64,000 nt of DNA from Allomuricauda sp. CAU 1633 (GTDB lineage: Bacteria; Bacteroidota; Bacteroidia; Flavobacteriales; Flavobacteriaceae): contig NZ_JAFLNE010000003.1 in assembly GCF_017313225.1 (NCBI RefSeq), positions 276,592 through 340,591 on the forward strand. The letters run 5' to 3'. Below are positions 45,647-54,614 of this stretch, in pieces. The position numbers and the translations under genes are program-made. Numbering within the stretch: the stretch's first letter is position 1; the number at the start of each line of letters is the position of its first letter. The notes under the pieces are model-generated. The model saw only the letters and a program-made list of their open reading frames with translations. It was not told the DNA's origin and ran no database searches.

Positions 45647-46708
45647 ATGAACTTAATAGACGGGGTAAAAACAGCCGAACTTAAAGTCTCTTCTGAAACC
45701 AAGGAGCTCAGTGCCTTTGTCAAGGACAAAAGCAAGTCTTTGGTAGATAGACTCGAAAGTTTTGAGGATATCATCAATATTGAAGTGGGCGATACGTCCA
45801 TGACCCGAGCCAAATCCTTGGAGCGTGAATTTGATATTCGGCAGCTTTATGTGAAATATGAAGGGGACAATCCTTCGGGCACCCAAAAAGACCGAATTGC
45901 TTTTGCCCAGGTATATGACGCGCTCCGCCGTGGGTTCGATACCATTAGCTTGGCTACCTGTGGAAATTATGGCGTGGCGGTGGCTTTGGCTGCTGATTTG
46001 GCAGGGCTGGAATGTATTATTGCCATTCCATCCAGCTACCATACCGAGCGCATCAAGGAAATGGAATCTCTTTCGGCCAATATCATGAGGCTCGATGGCA
46101 GTTACGAAGATGTTGTAACCAAGGTGAGCGAAATGGCTGTGGAAAATGAGTGGTACGATGCCAATCCGGGTGGAGCCAACACGCCCTTACAGATTGCCTC
46201 CTATGCCCAAATCGCCACTGAAATTGTGGACGACCTAGGCGACGCCCCTGAATACTGTGCCGTTCCCGTATCCAACGGAACACTCTTGGCAGGAATCTAT
46301 CGAGGGTTTGCCAGCCTGTACAAACGAGGAAAAACCTCCAAGATTCCAAAAATGATTGCGGCCTCATCCACCCATAAAAATCCGATTATCCAATCGTTTA
46401 AAAAAGGGTTGGACCATTGTCAGGACCTTCAACCCGAAAAAGTAAAAGAGACCAAATACAATGAACCGCTCATCAATTGGCACAGTTTTGATGGAGATGA
46501 AGCACTGTATGCCTTGAACCAATCTAATGGGGAAGCTTTCAACATCAGCGATAAAAAAATGCGGGATATGAGCACGCTATTGCTCAAAAAAGAAGGGCTT
46601 CGAATACTTCCCGCCTCCACCGCAGGATTGATTGCTCTTTTAGAACTGGATGAAAAAATGAATTTTGAACCCAATCGGTTCGTTGCGGTACTTACCGCCA
46701 AAAAATAA
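45647..46708 (+). CDS. threonine-synthase-like fold-type II PLP enzyme, first gene of the dgcN-dgcA operon
   Basis: A 353-residue member of the tryptophan-synthase-beta/threonine-synthase superfamily. K81 in GDNPSGTQKDRIA is the predicted Schiff-base lysine; LATCGNYGVAVALAADLAG is the substrate-carboxylate loop, and VPVSNGTLLAGIYRG holds the phosphate loop. It is shorter than true threonine synthases, which usually exceed 400 residues, and lacks their N-terminal extension. Its TAA overlaps the next gene's ATG (TAATG). Because it heads an operon with DgcN- and DgcA-like genes, a role in D-glutamate or D-amino-acid metabolism is likely; the reaction is unknown. Confidence 0.8.
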   Translation: MNLIDGVKTAELKVSSETKELSAFVKDKSKSLVDRLESFEDIINIEVGDTSMTRAKSLEREFDIRQLYVKYEGDNPSGTQKDRIAFAQVYDALRRGFDTISLATCGNYGVAVALAADLAGLECIIAIPSSYHTERIKEMESLSANIMRLDGSYEDVVTKVSEMAVENEWYDANPGGANTPLQIASYAQIATEIVDDLGDAPEYCAVPVSNGTLLAGIYRGFASLYKRGKTSKIPKMIAASSTHKNPIIQSFKKGLDHCQDLQPEKVKETKYNEPLINWHSFDGDEALYALNQSNGEAFNISDKKMRDMSTLLLKKEGLRILPASTAGLIALLELDEKMNFEPNRFVAVLTAKK

Positions 46709-47787
46709 TGCCTATGAAAAAAATTAATGGAAAAGCCCTTGTCTATTGCGAAGGTGCATTCAATACGCCCAACGGAAAAACGGCCCATGGACTCGTTCGT
46801 TTTACCGAACGTTATGAGGTAGTAGGTGTTCTGGACAGCACGTATGCAGGTAAGGATGCTGGCATGGTACTGGATGGAAAGCCTAACGGTATTCCCCTAT
46901 TTTCAACCATTGAGGACGCTATCCAAACCTTATCCACCAACAATCTAACCCCAGATTATTTGGTCATTGGACTCGCACCAGATGGTGGACGTTTGCCAAA
47001 AATTGCCAAGGAAACTATTAAAAAAGCGTTGCTACTGGGCTGGAATGTGGATAGTGGCCTTCACGATTTCCTGACCAACGACCCAGAATTGGTACAACTG
47101 GCCAAGGAAAATAACTGTACAATCAGGGATGTTCGGAAAACCCCGGACCGGGATAAGCTTCATTTCTTTACTGGTGATATTGAACAGGTGGATTGTTTAA
47201 AATTAGCTGTTTTGGGAACAGATTCCGCTTTGGGCAAACGAACCACTTCGTGGTTTATGGTCCATGGGTTTCGAGATGCCGGATATAAAGCGGAAATGAT
47301 TGGGACAGGACAAACCGCTTGGATGCAGGGCGCCAAATACAGTATGATCATGGACAGCTGTATCAATGATTTCGTATCGGGAGAGATTGAAAACGCCGTG
47401 GTCAGTGCCTATCGCAACGAAAAGCCGGATGTTATTGTCATTGAAGGACAAGGGAGTTTAATGAACCCTGCCTACCCCGGTGGATTTGAGATTTTGGCCG
47501 CTGGCCGTCCTGATTATGTTATTCTTCAACATGCCCCAAAACGGTTGGAATATGATGGCTTTCCAGGATACAAAATGCATTCCATACAAGAACAAATCAA
47601 TGCCATTCAAGTGATTTCTGGGAAAGAAGTAATCGCCATAACTATCAACCATGAAAACATGGAACCGTCTGAAATTCTTCCAGCTTGCAAAGCTTTGGAA
47701 GAAGAAACCGGTTTACCCGCTTTTGATGTTTTGGCATATGGTGCCCAAGACCTCATCGATTTGCTTAAAACCAAGATAAAACCATGA
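46708..47787 (+). CDS. dgcN: DUF1611 protein, D-glutamate N-acetyltransferase DgcN-like
   Basis: DUF1611 members called DgcN acetylate D-glutamate in a marine bacterial D-glutamate catabolic route. The 359-residue protein has an N-terminal Rossmann-like region (KALVYCEGAFNTPNGKTAHG) and a C-terminal P-loop-like domain (KLAVLGTDSALGKRTTSWFM, then TGQTAWMQGAKYSMIMDS and VIEGQGSLMNPAYPGG). The ATG at 46708 overlaps the previous stop; ATG at 46714 is an alternative. It overlaps dgcA by four bases (ATGA). The family match is clear; the reaction is inferred from characterised DgcN. Confidence 0.85.
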   Translation: MPMKKINGKALVYCEGAFNTPNGKTAHGLVRFTERYEVVGVLDSTYAGKDAGMVLDGKPNGIPLFSTIEDAIQTLSTNNLTPDYLVIGLAPDGGRLPKIAKETIKKALLLGWNVDSGLHDFLTNDPELVQLAKENNCTIRDVRKTPDRDKLHFFTGDIEQVDCLKLAVLGTDSALGKRTTSWFMVHGFRDAGYKAEMIGTGQTAWMQGAKYSMIMDSCINDFVSGEIENAVVSAYRNEKPDVIVIEGQGSLMNPAYPGGFEILAAGRPDYVILQHAPKRLEYDGFPGYKMHSIQEQINAIQVISGKEVIAITINHENMEPSEILPACKALEEETGLPAFDVLAYGAQDLIDLLKTKIKP

Positions 47788-48842
47788 TTATCACCAATAT
47801 TGGGTATGAGCGGTTAGATCTAGAGCTTTTGATACCGTATACCATTGCTTATGAGGAAATCTCAAAGGCTACCAATTTTATCCTCAAAATTGAGACCGAT
47901 GGACATATCGTTGGATTTGGGTGTGCGGCACCTGATTTAACCGTCACCCATGAATCGCCGGAAGATGTTGAGCAAGCTATTCAAAATATAATTATACCCT
48001 TTTTAAAGGGAAGGAATCCTTTTATGGTTTCACAGATTTTGGAGGAACTTTCGCATCAATTGTCCCAAAAATCATCAGCATTGGCCATGGTAGATATGGC
48101 TCTCTTGGATATTTCCGCCAAGAAAATGCAAGTACCCCTGTATCAATTTTTGGGTGGATATCGCCATGAAATCGCAACTAGTATTACCATTGGAATTCTT
48201 CCTTTGGAAGAAACCCTAAAACTGACCGAAGAATATGTATGGCAAGGGTTTTTTATTTTAAAAATAAAGGGAGGGCTTTCCTTGGAAGAGGATATTGAAA
48301 AACTGCAAAAAATACGGGAACAGTTCCCCAAAATACAACTTCGGTTTGATGGCAACCAGGGGTATTCGGTTGAAGAGACCGTGACTTTTGATAATGCCGT
48401 GAAAGATTTAAACATTGAAATCTTGGAGCAGCCTACAAAACCGTTACTTGACAAGCATCTGGGTGAGGTGAAAAACACGCTTGACCTCCCAATTATGGCA
48501 GACGAAAGCCTAAAATCTGTAAAAGACGCCTTCCGATTGGCCAAAAACCAACGGATAGATATGGTGAACATTAAATTGATGAAGGTTGGTGGCATTCGAG
48601 AGGGAATGCACGTTAACGCCGTGGCCAAAGCCGCCAATTTGGAGGCTATGGTGGGCTGCTTGGATGAATGTAGCCTAGGTATTTCGGCGGGACTGCACTT
48701 TGCCTTGTCTCGACCCAATATTAAATATGCTGACTTAGATGGTCATTTAGAATTTAAAAATGATCCCTTTTCAGACTTGTTTCATTTAAAGAATGGAATC
48801 CTCCAGCCCAGCAAAAATTATGGGTTGGGACTTAAAGGTTAG
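47784..48842 (+). CDS. dgcA: enolase-superfamily racemase, DgcA / dipeptide-epimerase-like
   Basis: Muconate-lactonizing subgroup of the enolase superfamily. The general-base KxK is in FFILKIKGGLS, metal ligands are in RFDGNQGYS, EILEQPTKP and MADESLKS, and the second base lysine in NIKLMKVGG; the closing DECSLG motif follows. Homologues are annotated as L-Ala-D/L-Glu epimerase, while DgcA racemises N-acetyl-D-glutamate. The direct partnership with a DgcN-like gene favours the latter. 352 residues, start in the ATGA overlap, convergent with terC. Confidence 0.85.
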   Translation: MIITNIGYERLDLELLIPYTIAYEEISKATNFILKIETDGHIVGFGCAAPDLTVTHESPEDVEQAIQNIIIPFLKGRNPFMVSQILEELSHQLSQKSSALAMVDMALLDISAKKMQVPLYQFLGGYRHEIATSITIGILPLEETLKLTEEYVWQGFFILKIKGGLSLEEDIEKLQKIREQFPKIQLRFDGNQGYSVEETVTFDNAVKDLNIEILEQPTKPLLDKHLGEVKNTLDLPIMADESLKSVKDAFRLAKNQRIDMVNIKLMKVGGIREGMHVNAVAKAANLEAMVGCLDECSLGISAGLHFALSRPNIKYADLDGHLEFKNDPFSDLFHLKNGILQPSKNYGLGLKG

Positions 48843-48852
48843 TAATCGGCAA

Positions 48853-49797
48853 TCAATTTTTGCCCTCTTCTTGACTCTTTAGTGAAAATAGCACTCCCAG
48901 GGCCAAGGCTACAGCGATAAAAGTCAAGGAAACCCATTCAGGTAGCTCCACATGATGGGACAGTATCAACTTCACCCCAACAAAGAACAAAATAGCGGAA
49001 AGGCTGTATTTTAAATATTTGAATCTGGATACCATGTGGCTCAAAAAGAAATAGATGGACCGAAGGCCCATAACCGCCAAAATGTTGGAACTGAACACCA
49101 AAAATGTATCCGAAGTAATGCCCAATACAGCTGGGATACTGTCCAAAGCAAAGAGGATGTCTGTAAATTCAATCACCACCAAGGCCAATAACAATGGTGT
49201 GGCCATTAAAACGCTGTCTTTACGGATAAAGAATTTTTGCGACTCAATGGTATGCGAAACGGGAATGATCATGTTCACCCATCGAAATACCAGCGAATCT
49301 TTGGGGTCAAATACTTTTTGATGGGCCCGCAGAAGCCGCAATGCCGTGAACACTAGAAATCCACCAAAAATATAGGTGATCCAAAAGAATTTTTTGAGCA
49401 GGGCCACTCCTAGATAAATGGCACCTATACGAAATAGGATTGCCCCCACTATCCCCCAAAAAAGTACTCTATGCTGATATTTCTCTGGAATGGCAAAAGA
49501 GGAGAAAATCACGGCTATCACAAAAATATTGTCCATACTCAAGGACAGTTCTACCAGATACCCTGTTATATATTTAATCGTGGCATTCCACGCGGTAAGG
49601 TTATTGGGGTTTCCAATCCATCCATTTTTGTAGATAAAATACACCACAATTGAGAATCCAAGCCCTAAAGCCATCCAAAAGGTACTCCAAACCGTAGCTT
49701 CCTTTAGTGAGATTGCATGTGCTTTCTTATTGAGAACACCCAAATCAAAGGCCAATAAAAGAGCAACAGCGGAAATAAAAATTATCCAAACCGTCAT
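48853..49797 (-). CDS. TerC/Alx-family membrane protein
   Basis: Nine or so membrane helices over 314 residues. Signature segments are YLVELSLSMDNIFVIAVIFSSF near helix 3 and VVIEFTDILFALDSIPAVLGIT, each with the acidic residues conserved in TerC/Alx proteins. Relatives are linked to manganese export and to metalation of secreted enzymes. It stands alone; no manganese riboswitch-like structure is evident in the 135 bases upstream. Confidence 0.93.
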   Translation of the reverse strand: MTVWIIFISAVALLLAFDLGVLNKKAHAISLKEATVWSTFWMALGLGFSIVVYFIYKNGWIGNPNNLTAWNATIKYITGYLVELSLSMDNIFVIAVIFSSFAIPEKYQHRVLFWGIVGAILFRIGAIYLGVALLKKFFWITYIFGGFLVFTALRLLRAHQKVFDPKDSLVFRWVNMIIPVSHTIESQKFFIRKDSVLMATPLLLALVVIEFTDILFALDSIPAVLGITSDTFLVFSSNILAVMGLRSIYFFLSHMVSRFKYLKYSLSAILFFVGVKLILSHHVELPEWVSLTFIAVALALGVLFSLKSQEEGKN

Positions 49798-49932
49798 TGA
49801 AACGTGCTTTTACAACTGAACCACAAAGCTGTAAAAAACCTTTTAACATGCAACGATCATTAGGAAATAATTAAGGAAGCAGTAAGCTATAACTTCCGAG
49901 AAAAATCCCTTTCCAAATCCGCTACAATGCAA

Positions 49933-51141
49933 TTAAAAGAACCTGGAAATGGTCAATCGTAAAAAGCTATCGTCAGTAAAGTTTCCAAGAATCAATTCCT
50001 CTTCGGCGATGGAGCTAAAAATCCTGCCTTCAACCTCAACCGTCCAATTAGATCCAAAACGTCTTGAAGCTTCCAAACTGAAAATTTTGCTACTGGACTC
50101 CAAATCAGATATGCCTCCAATCAAAATTGAAGTATCCTGAATGTCGTTGAAAGCCAACCTGCTCCCAAAAAAGATATCATTTTGTAGGGCATTCAAGGAA
50201 AGTTCATCCCTTTCATCATACAGATACTCCCCTAACAAACCTATATCCAAACCATTTCCATCAATGTTACTGAAGGTATATTCCAACCCTGCGACCAAAG
50301 CGATAAAATCCTGGGCATCGGCATTCCTATAAATGGATTCGAACTTCCAAAGGAAAGCATCATGGGTGATTTGCAAATCCAATCCGGTTTGATTGATTAC
50401 GGGATAAAACGGATTGATATTTCCAAACTCATCAAACACAAATAGTGGCTCGCGGCCATTTCCGTAGAAATGGGAAAGCCCTACATCAAAGATTCCAAAG
50501 TAGTGCTTCCAGCGCAAGGCAACATCCTGTCGCCATTCTTCGGCGCCGCTTTCATAGCCTATATCATCCTTATCGATAACCACTCCAAACCGCAGTCTTC
50601 CTTTCTCACCCGGAAAGGTTCGCTTTCTGTGATAGGGTAGATAGAATACACTGAAAGTACCCAAACCATTGGTTATATAATTGAACTGTACCATGGGCTG
50701 CCCCAGTTTTTCCTCTCCGTCAAAGGTTTCCACAGCATCGGTCTGGTTAATGATATCCACCAAATGGTTGCTTTCTGCTACACCCCAATACACTTTTTTG
50801 AGGCCAATACTCAACTCCCAATTGTTCTTGGCTTTTTGGTAATACAGCTCCCGAATATCCCAATGGGTACGTTCATCATCACGGTCCAACCTAAAAAAGC
50901 CGGTAAAGTTGATACTTTCATACCCATCATTCCATTCCAAAGAATACTCTGGCCTAATTGCTAAGGCCGGATAGTGATCCAACTGATCCGGGAATTGTGC
51001 TTCCTCTAAAAAATAGCGGTACTCCGCTTCCAGTTCAAGTTCAAAATCATGTGTAAGAGTGTTATTGGATTCATCTTTTTGCGCCCATAGAAAGCCATGG
51101 CTTAAAAGAATTGCCGTTACAATGAAAAAAAAGTTTCGCAT
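49933..51141 (-). CDS. outer-membrane beta-barrel protein of an MMPL/LolA-like export cluster
   Basis: Signal peptide MRNFFFIVTAILLSHGFLWAQ, then about 380 residues of alternating amphipathic strands ending in SFLRLTISRFF, a C-terminal aromatic typical of outer-membrane barrels. The segment KKVYWGVAESNHLVDIINQTDAVE recalls the WG..N.V.NP.D motif of DUF1302 barrels, which pair with DUF1329 and RND proteins in other bacteria. I infer that it forms the outer-membrane exit of the system encoded upstream. A long-stem element sits in the 120-base gap before it. Confidence 0.75.
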   Translation of the reverse strand: MRNFFFIVTAILLSHGFLWAQKDESNNTLTHDFELELEAEYRYFLEEAQFPDQLDHYPALAIRPEYSLEWNDGYESINFTGFFRLDRDDERTHWDIRELYYQKAKNNWELSIGLKKVYWGVAESNHLVDIINQTDAVETFDGEEKLGQPMVQFNYITNGLGTFSVFYLPYHRKRTFPGEKGRLRFGVVIDKDDIGYESGAEEWRQDVALRWKHYFGIFDVGLSHFYGNGREPLFVFDEFGNINPFYPVINQTGLDLQITHDAFLWKFESIYRNADAQDFIALVAGLEYTFSNIDGNGLDIGLLGEYLYDERDELSLNALQNDIFFGSRLAFNDIQDTSILIGGISDLESSSKIFSLEASRRFGSNWTVEVEGRIFSSIAEEELILGNFTDDSFLRLTISRFF

Positions 51142-51173
51142 GTAAAATAGGGGTAAAGGTTGTTAGAAAAAAA

Positions 51174-51248
51174 CCAGGGCATGGGCAAGCATAGCACACC
51201 ATTTGTTAGACACAAATACTTGTCAAAAAGAGAGAGTACATGCCCTGG
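51174..51248 (-). promoter_or_regulatory. long-stem structured element with poly-T tail before the barrel gene
   Basis: CCAGGGCATG (51174-51183) pairs perfectly with CATGCCCTGG (51239-51248). Within the 55-base loop ATTTGT and ACAAAT make an inner 6-bp hairpin. On the minus strand the outer stem is followed at once by seven Ts. It can act as a terminator or attenuator between the LolA-like gene and the barrel gene; the large structured loop is unlike a plain terminator. Confidence 0.6.
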
Positions 51249-51261
51249 ATAACTTATTTGA

Positions 51262-52044
51262 TTAGCTTCCTGCACGTTTTAAGGCCACCTCTGTAAAATC
51301 CTCATCGGACAGTTGAGTCCCAAAATCGTATTCGCTAAACTTTAACACGGTTTCCTTATTACTTTGATGGTTGACCATAGTGAAGGTCAATGCCCTCCAA
51401 AACTTGTTTTTGTAGAGTTTGTAATCATCATAGGTCAGCGTCTTTAAAAGGGCATCCTTTCTATCGTAAAACTCTATTTTCTCCAATCGATACCCTTTAC
51501 CCTTGTTGTATGTGGCAATTCTTCGGGTGTATCCTGATTTAGGGTCCACAGGATCCTGCTCCACAATCAACAAATCTCCTTCCTGCTTTAGGAACTTGTA
51601 CTCATATTTTTCAACCTCTTGTGATGAAAGGTCTTCATAGGCAAATTCGCTCCCCACAAAAGGACCGGATTTGTTGTTGGAAGATATTCGCTTTACCCTT
51701 TTAATGGAAGGAAGGTACAACCATTGATCATCTGCCCCCACTTTGTGCGTAAATGTTAAGGTAGCCGTACCTTTTACGTCTTTTGGGCTTTCAAAAACAA
51801 TGAGGGATTTATCTCCATCCTCTGTCAATTCCAAAGTTTGGGTCGTTAAAAAACGCTCACTGGTCTGCCCATTTTTGTTCTTCAAGGTCATTTTGAGTTC
51901 AACCACTGAACTTCCAAAACCTTCGTCCGCCTTTTCAGCTTCTTGAGCCACTTGCAACCCACGTTCTTCAGCAGTTTGTGCCGAAGCTGTGGATAGTGTA
52001 AAACCGAAAATCAATATTGAGATATTAGAATTTATTTTCTTCAT
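51262..52044 (-). CDS. LolA-like outer-membrane lipoprotein-sorting protein
   Basis: Signal peptide MKKINSNISILIFGFTLSTASA, then a single half-barrel-like domain of about 240 residues: LKMTLKNKNGQTSERFLTTQ, TATLTFTHKVGADDQWLYLP, SIKRVKRISSNNKSGPFVGS and a closing FSEYDFGTQLSDEDFTEVAL. Proteins of this type (COG2834 and DUF1329-like) bind lipids in the periplasm. It lies 27 bases behind the MMPL exporter gene, so it probably carries the exporter's substrate across the periplasm. True LolA in the lipoprotein pathway is a different gene with different context. Confidence 0.87.
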   Translation of the reverse strand: MKKINSNISILIFGFTLSTASAQTAEERGLQVAQEAEKADEGFGSSVVELKMTLKNKNGQTSERFLTTQTLELTEDGDKSLIVFESPKDVKGTATLTFTHKVGADDQWLYLPSIKRVKRISSNNKSGPFVGSEFAYEDLSSQEVEKYEYKFLKQEGDLLIVEQDPVDPKSGYTRRIATYNKGKGYRLEKIEFYDRKDALLKTLTYDDYKLYKNKFWRALTFTMVNHQSNKETVLKFSEYDFGTQLSDEDFTEVALKRAGS

Positions 52045-52071
52045 GATACTATAATTAATTGTGTTTATTAT

Positions 52072-54450
52072 TTATTTATCGAATTGTACTTGTGTCTGGG
52101 ATTTTTGCGGAATTGTTGCCTTCTCCTTGCTGACCAAGACCAACAGAGCTGGAAGTAGAATAAAATCAATAATCAGCGCAGCTATGATGATAATTACGGT
52201 AATCCTTGCCATATAGCTGTTCAGCGCGAATGAGGAAGTGGAAAGAACCACAAAACCGCATAAAAGCACCACGGTAGTGGTCACCAATGCCTTACCTACA
52301 GTTTCAAAGGCATAGATGATGGCCGCTCTGGCATCGTATCCCAATTCCCTTCGGGCGCGTAAAAATTTGCTCATAAAGTGAACGGTATCGTCCACAATAA
52401 TCCCCAACGTCATTCCAAAAACAATGACCATCCCAGTGTTGATGGTTCCTTTCAGGAGGTACCATAGGCCAAATCCAACTAAAACGGGAGCCACATTGGG
52501 GATGATGCTCAACAGTCCCAGTTTTACATTCCTCAAGGCAATCATAAGCACCAAGGAAATGAGGAGGAGTGCAATGATATTCCCTTTGAACATACTTTCT
52601 GCCTGACGGAAGCCCAGTTTGGAGAACATGAGCGTTGGACTTACCCCAAGGGCATGCATGGGTTCAGGGGTATTGTTTCGCAACCAACTTTCCGCTCTTT
52701 CCGCAAAGGCAATCATCTCCGCGCTGGAATTGTTCTGCAAGGTGACGGTCACCCTTGATTCGGATTTATCCACATTGATTTGGTTGTTGAGGTCAAGCCC
52801 GAATGGCAACGACAACTCATAGAGCAAAAGGTATTGTGCTGCCTCTTCCCTATCATCCGGCACTTTATAGTAACTTTCGTTATCACCATGCATGGAACGG
52901 TTCACCCGTCGTGCCACCTCGCTAAAGGCATTCACGTGGACCACCTCGGGCTGCTTTTCCAACCAATCTTCAAATTCGTTGAGTTTTTGAAGATATTCTG
53001 GGTTATTGATACCTCCACTTTCACCACTACCTACCGAAAATTCCACATTGTAGAACCCAGTTAGGTTTTCGTTGATGAAATCACTATCGTTTCTAAACTG
53101 TACCGAAGTATCAAAATATTCCACAAACTCGTCATTGAACACATTCTTGGTGGCCAAGAAGGTGAGTATGGCTATGATTCCCACGGAAATCAAGGTGAGT
53201 TTTACCGGTTGTCTTACCACGAACATGCCCAATTTGGCATATCCCCCTATTCTTTCTTCTTTCTTTTCTGCCACTTTCTTGGATTTCCAGATAGGGAAAA
53301 TCGCCATAAGCGCTGGCAAAGTGGTTGTTGAAAACAAGAAGGCCATACACATTCCGAAGGCAACAATGTTCCCCAAGTCCCAAAATGGGGGCACATCTCC
53401 ATAATTCAGGGTCAAGAATCCAATAACAGTGGTCAAACTTGTGATGAAAACAGGCATGAAATTCAATCGCATGGATTCCACCAAGGCCGCTCTTTTTTCC
53501 ATGCCATCTTTACGTACTTTTTGGAGGTACGTAATAAGGATATGGATACTATCGGCAACGGCCAAGGTCAATATCATAGTAGGAAAAACGGATGAAGGTG
53601 GGGTCAATTTAATCCCGGTCAAACCGATAAAACCTACCGCACTTACAATGGAAAACAGTACCACGATCAAGGTGGCGATGGTTGCAAAGGCGTTGCGTGT
53701 CAGTACCAAGGTCACTATAACCACAATCAGCAACATAACCATGGTAAGCATTAGGTCTTTCTGGGATGATTCAAAAAAAGCGGTGTTCAATGGAACCAAT
53801 CCAGTGGTATACACATCAAAATTTGGATGCTGTTCCTTGAATTTCGAGACCATATCGCGGGTGGCCACGGTTACTTCGGGAATCTCAGCTGCACTGTTTT
53901 CCCCAGGGAGACGAACTGTGATATTGATGGCCGTAACACTTCCTGCTTCGTTGATGATTCTATGTATCAACAAAGGTTCTTTCAGGGCTATTTCCCTAAT
54001 CTCCTTGATTTCGGCCTCTGTCTTGTTTGCTGAATCGTACGAAAGGTCATCCACGTAAAGGTCATCACCATTGGCACTGGTGTGCTGAAAGTTGGTCACG
54101 GCATCCACCCTAGAGGAATAGGGTGTGTTCCAAGCCTCAGCGGTCAACTCTTCTATGGCGACCAAATTATCTTTAGTAAAGACATCGCCATTTTTGGGAG
54201 CGAGCACAATAATAATATTATCGTCTTTGGTGTACTTTTCCTGAAGTGCATCAAAGGCTTCCAATTCTGGATTGGATTCACTGAAAAACACATGATAATC
54301 CCCATCAAACTCCATTTTTCCCTGGGATGCCAGCCCTACGGCCAACAAAACGGTAAGGAGTAGGACCGGCCATCTAAACTTGATGACAAAATTGGCCCAG
54401 TTCTTGGCAAATGCATTGGTTGCATTTTTGGCTTTCTTGATTGCGTTCAT
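52072..54450 (-). CDS. RND-superfamily (MMPL/COG1033) exporter
   Basis: 792 residues in two homologous halves, each a membrane helix, a large periplasmic loop and a bundle of five to six helices. The N-terminus has MEFDGDYHVFFSESNPELEAF; the SSD-like helices include PTMILTLAVADSIHILITYL and, in the second half, GMTLGIIVDDTVHFMSKFL with the acidic residues of proton-coupled RND pumps. COG1033 relatives move lipids or hopanoids. It is the first structural gene behind the tetR gene, with two operator-like sites in the gap. Confidence 0.92.
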   Translation of the reverse strand: MNAIKKAKNATNAFAKNWANFVIKFRWPVLLLTVLLAVGLASQGKMEFDGDYHVFFSESNPELEAFDALQEKYTKDDNIIIVLAPKNGDVFTKDNLVAIEELTAEAWNTPYSSRVDAVTNFQHTSANGDDLYVDDLSYDSANKTEAEIKEIREIALKEPLLIHRIINEAGSVTAINITVRLPGENSAAEIPEVTVATRDMVSKFKEQHPNFDVYTTGLVPLNTAFFESSQKDLMLTMVMLLIVVIVTLVLTRNAFATIATLIVVLFSIVSAVGFIGLTGIKLTPPSSVFPTMILTLAVADSIHILITYLQKVRKDGMEKRAALVESMRLNFMPVFITSLTTVIGFLTLNYGDVPPFWDLGNIVAFGMCMAFLFSTTTLPALMAIFPIWKSKKVAEKKEERIGGYAKLGMFVVRQPVKLTLISVGIIAILTFLATKNVFNDEFVEYFDTSVQFRNDSDFINENLTGFYNVEFSVGSGESGGINNPEYLQKLNEFEDWLEKQPEVVHVNAFSEVARRVNRSMHGDNESYYKVPDDREEAAQYLLLYELSLPFGLDLNNQINVDKSESRVTVTLQNNSSAEMIAFAERAESWLRNNTPEPMHALGVSPTLMFSKLGFRQAESMFKGNIIALLLISLVLMIALRNVKLGLLSIIPNVAPVLVGFGLWYLLKGTINTGMVIVFGMTLGIIVDDTVHFMSKFLRARRELGYDARAAIIYAFETVGKALVTTTVVLLCGFVVLSTSSFALNSYMARITVIIIIAALIIDFILLPALLVLVSKEKATIPQKSQTQVQFDK

Positions 54451-54523
54451 TTATTTCTAGGTTTAGTTTAATTGTTTGTTGTTTTTATTTAGACAATTTC
54501 GGTTTGTTGTATGTGACGTATTT

Positions 54524-54557
54524 TTAATTAATAACTGACTGGTCAACTATTAATTAA
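54524..54557. promoter_or_regulatory. TetR operator-like site 1, nested in a 34-bp dyad
   Basis: CTGACTGGTCAA (54535-54546) fits the core TGAC-NN-GTCA. It is flanked by perfect 10-base inverted arms TTAATTAATA (54524-54533) and TATTAATTAA (54548-54557), whose centre coincides exactly with the operator centre. It lies about 75-105 bases upstream of the exporter ATG. Confidence 0.65.
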
Positions 54558-54579
54558 TGATTAGTTAACTTTAATTTAA

Positions 54580-54591
54580 TTGACCAGTCAA
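54580..54591. promoter_or_regulatory. TetR operator-like site 2
   Basis: TTGACCAGTCAA, with 5-bp perfect inverted arms, lies 45 bases centre-to-centre from site 1, just past the tetR stop and upstream of the exporter gene. Confidence 0.65.
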
Positions 54592-54614
54592 CTAGTATTT
54601 TGGTTAAAAAAAAA

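Noticed and set aside
45647..46708. Authentic threonine synthase (thrC)
   Set aside because: Shorter than usual thrC, no thrA or thrB neighbour, and locked in a dgcN-dgcA operon; kept as threonine-synthase-like only.
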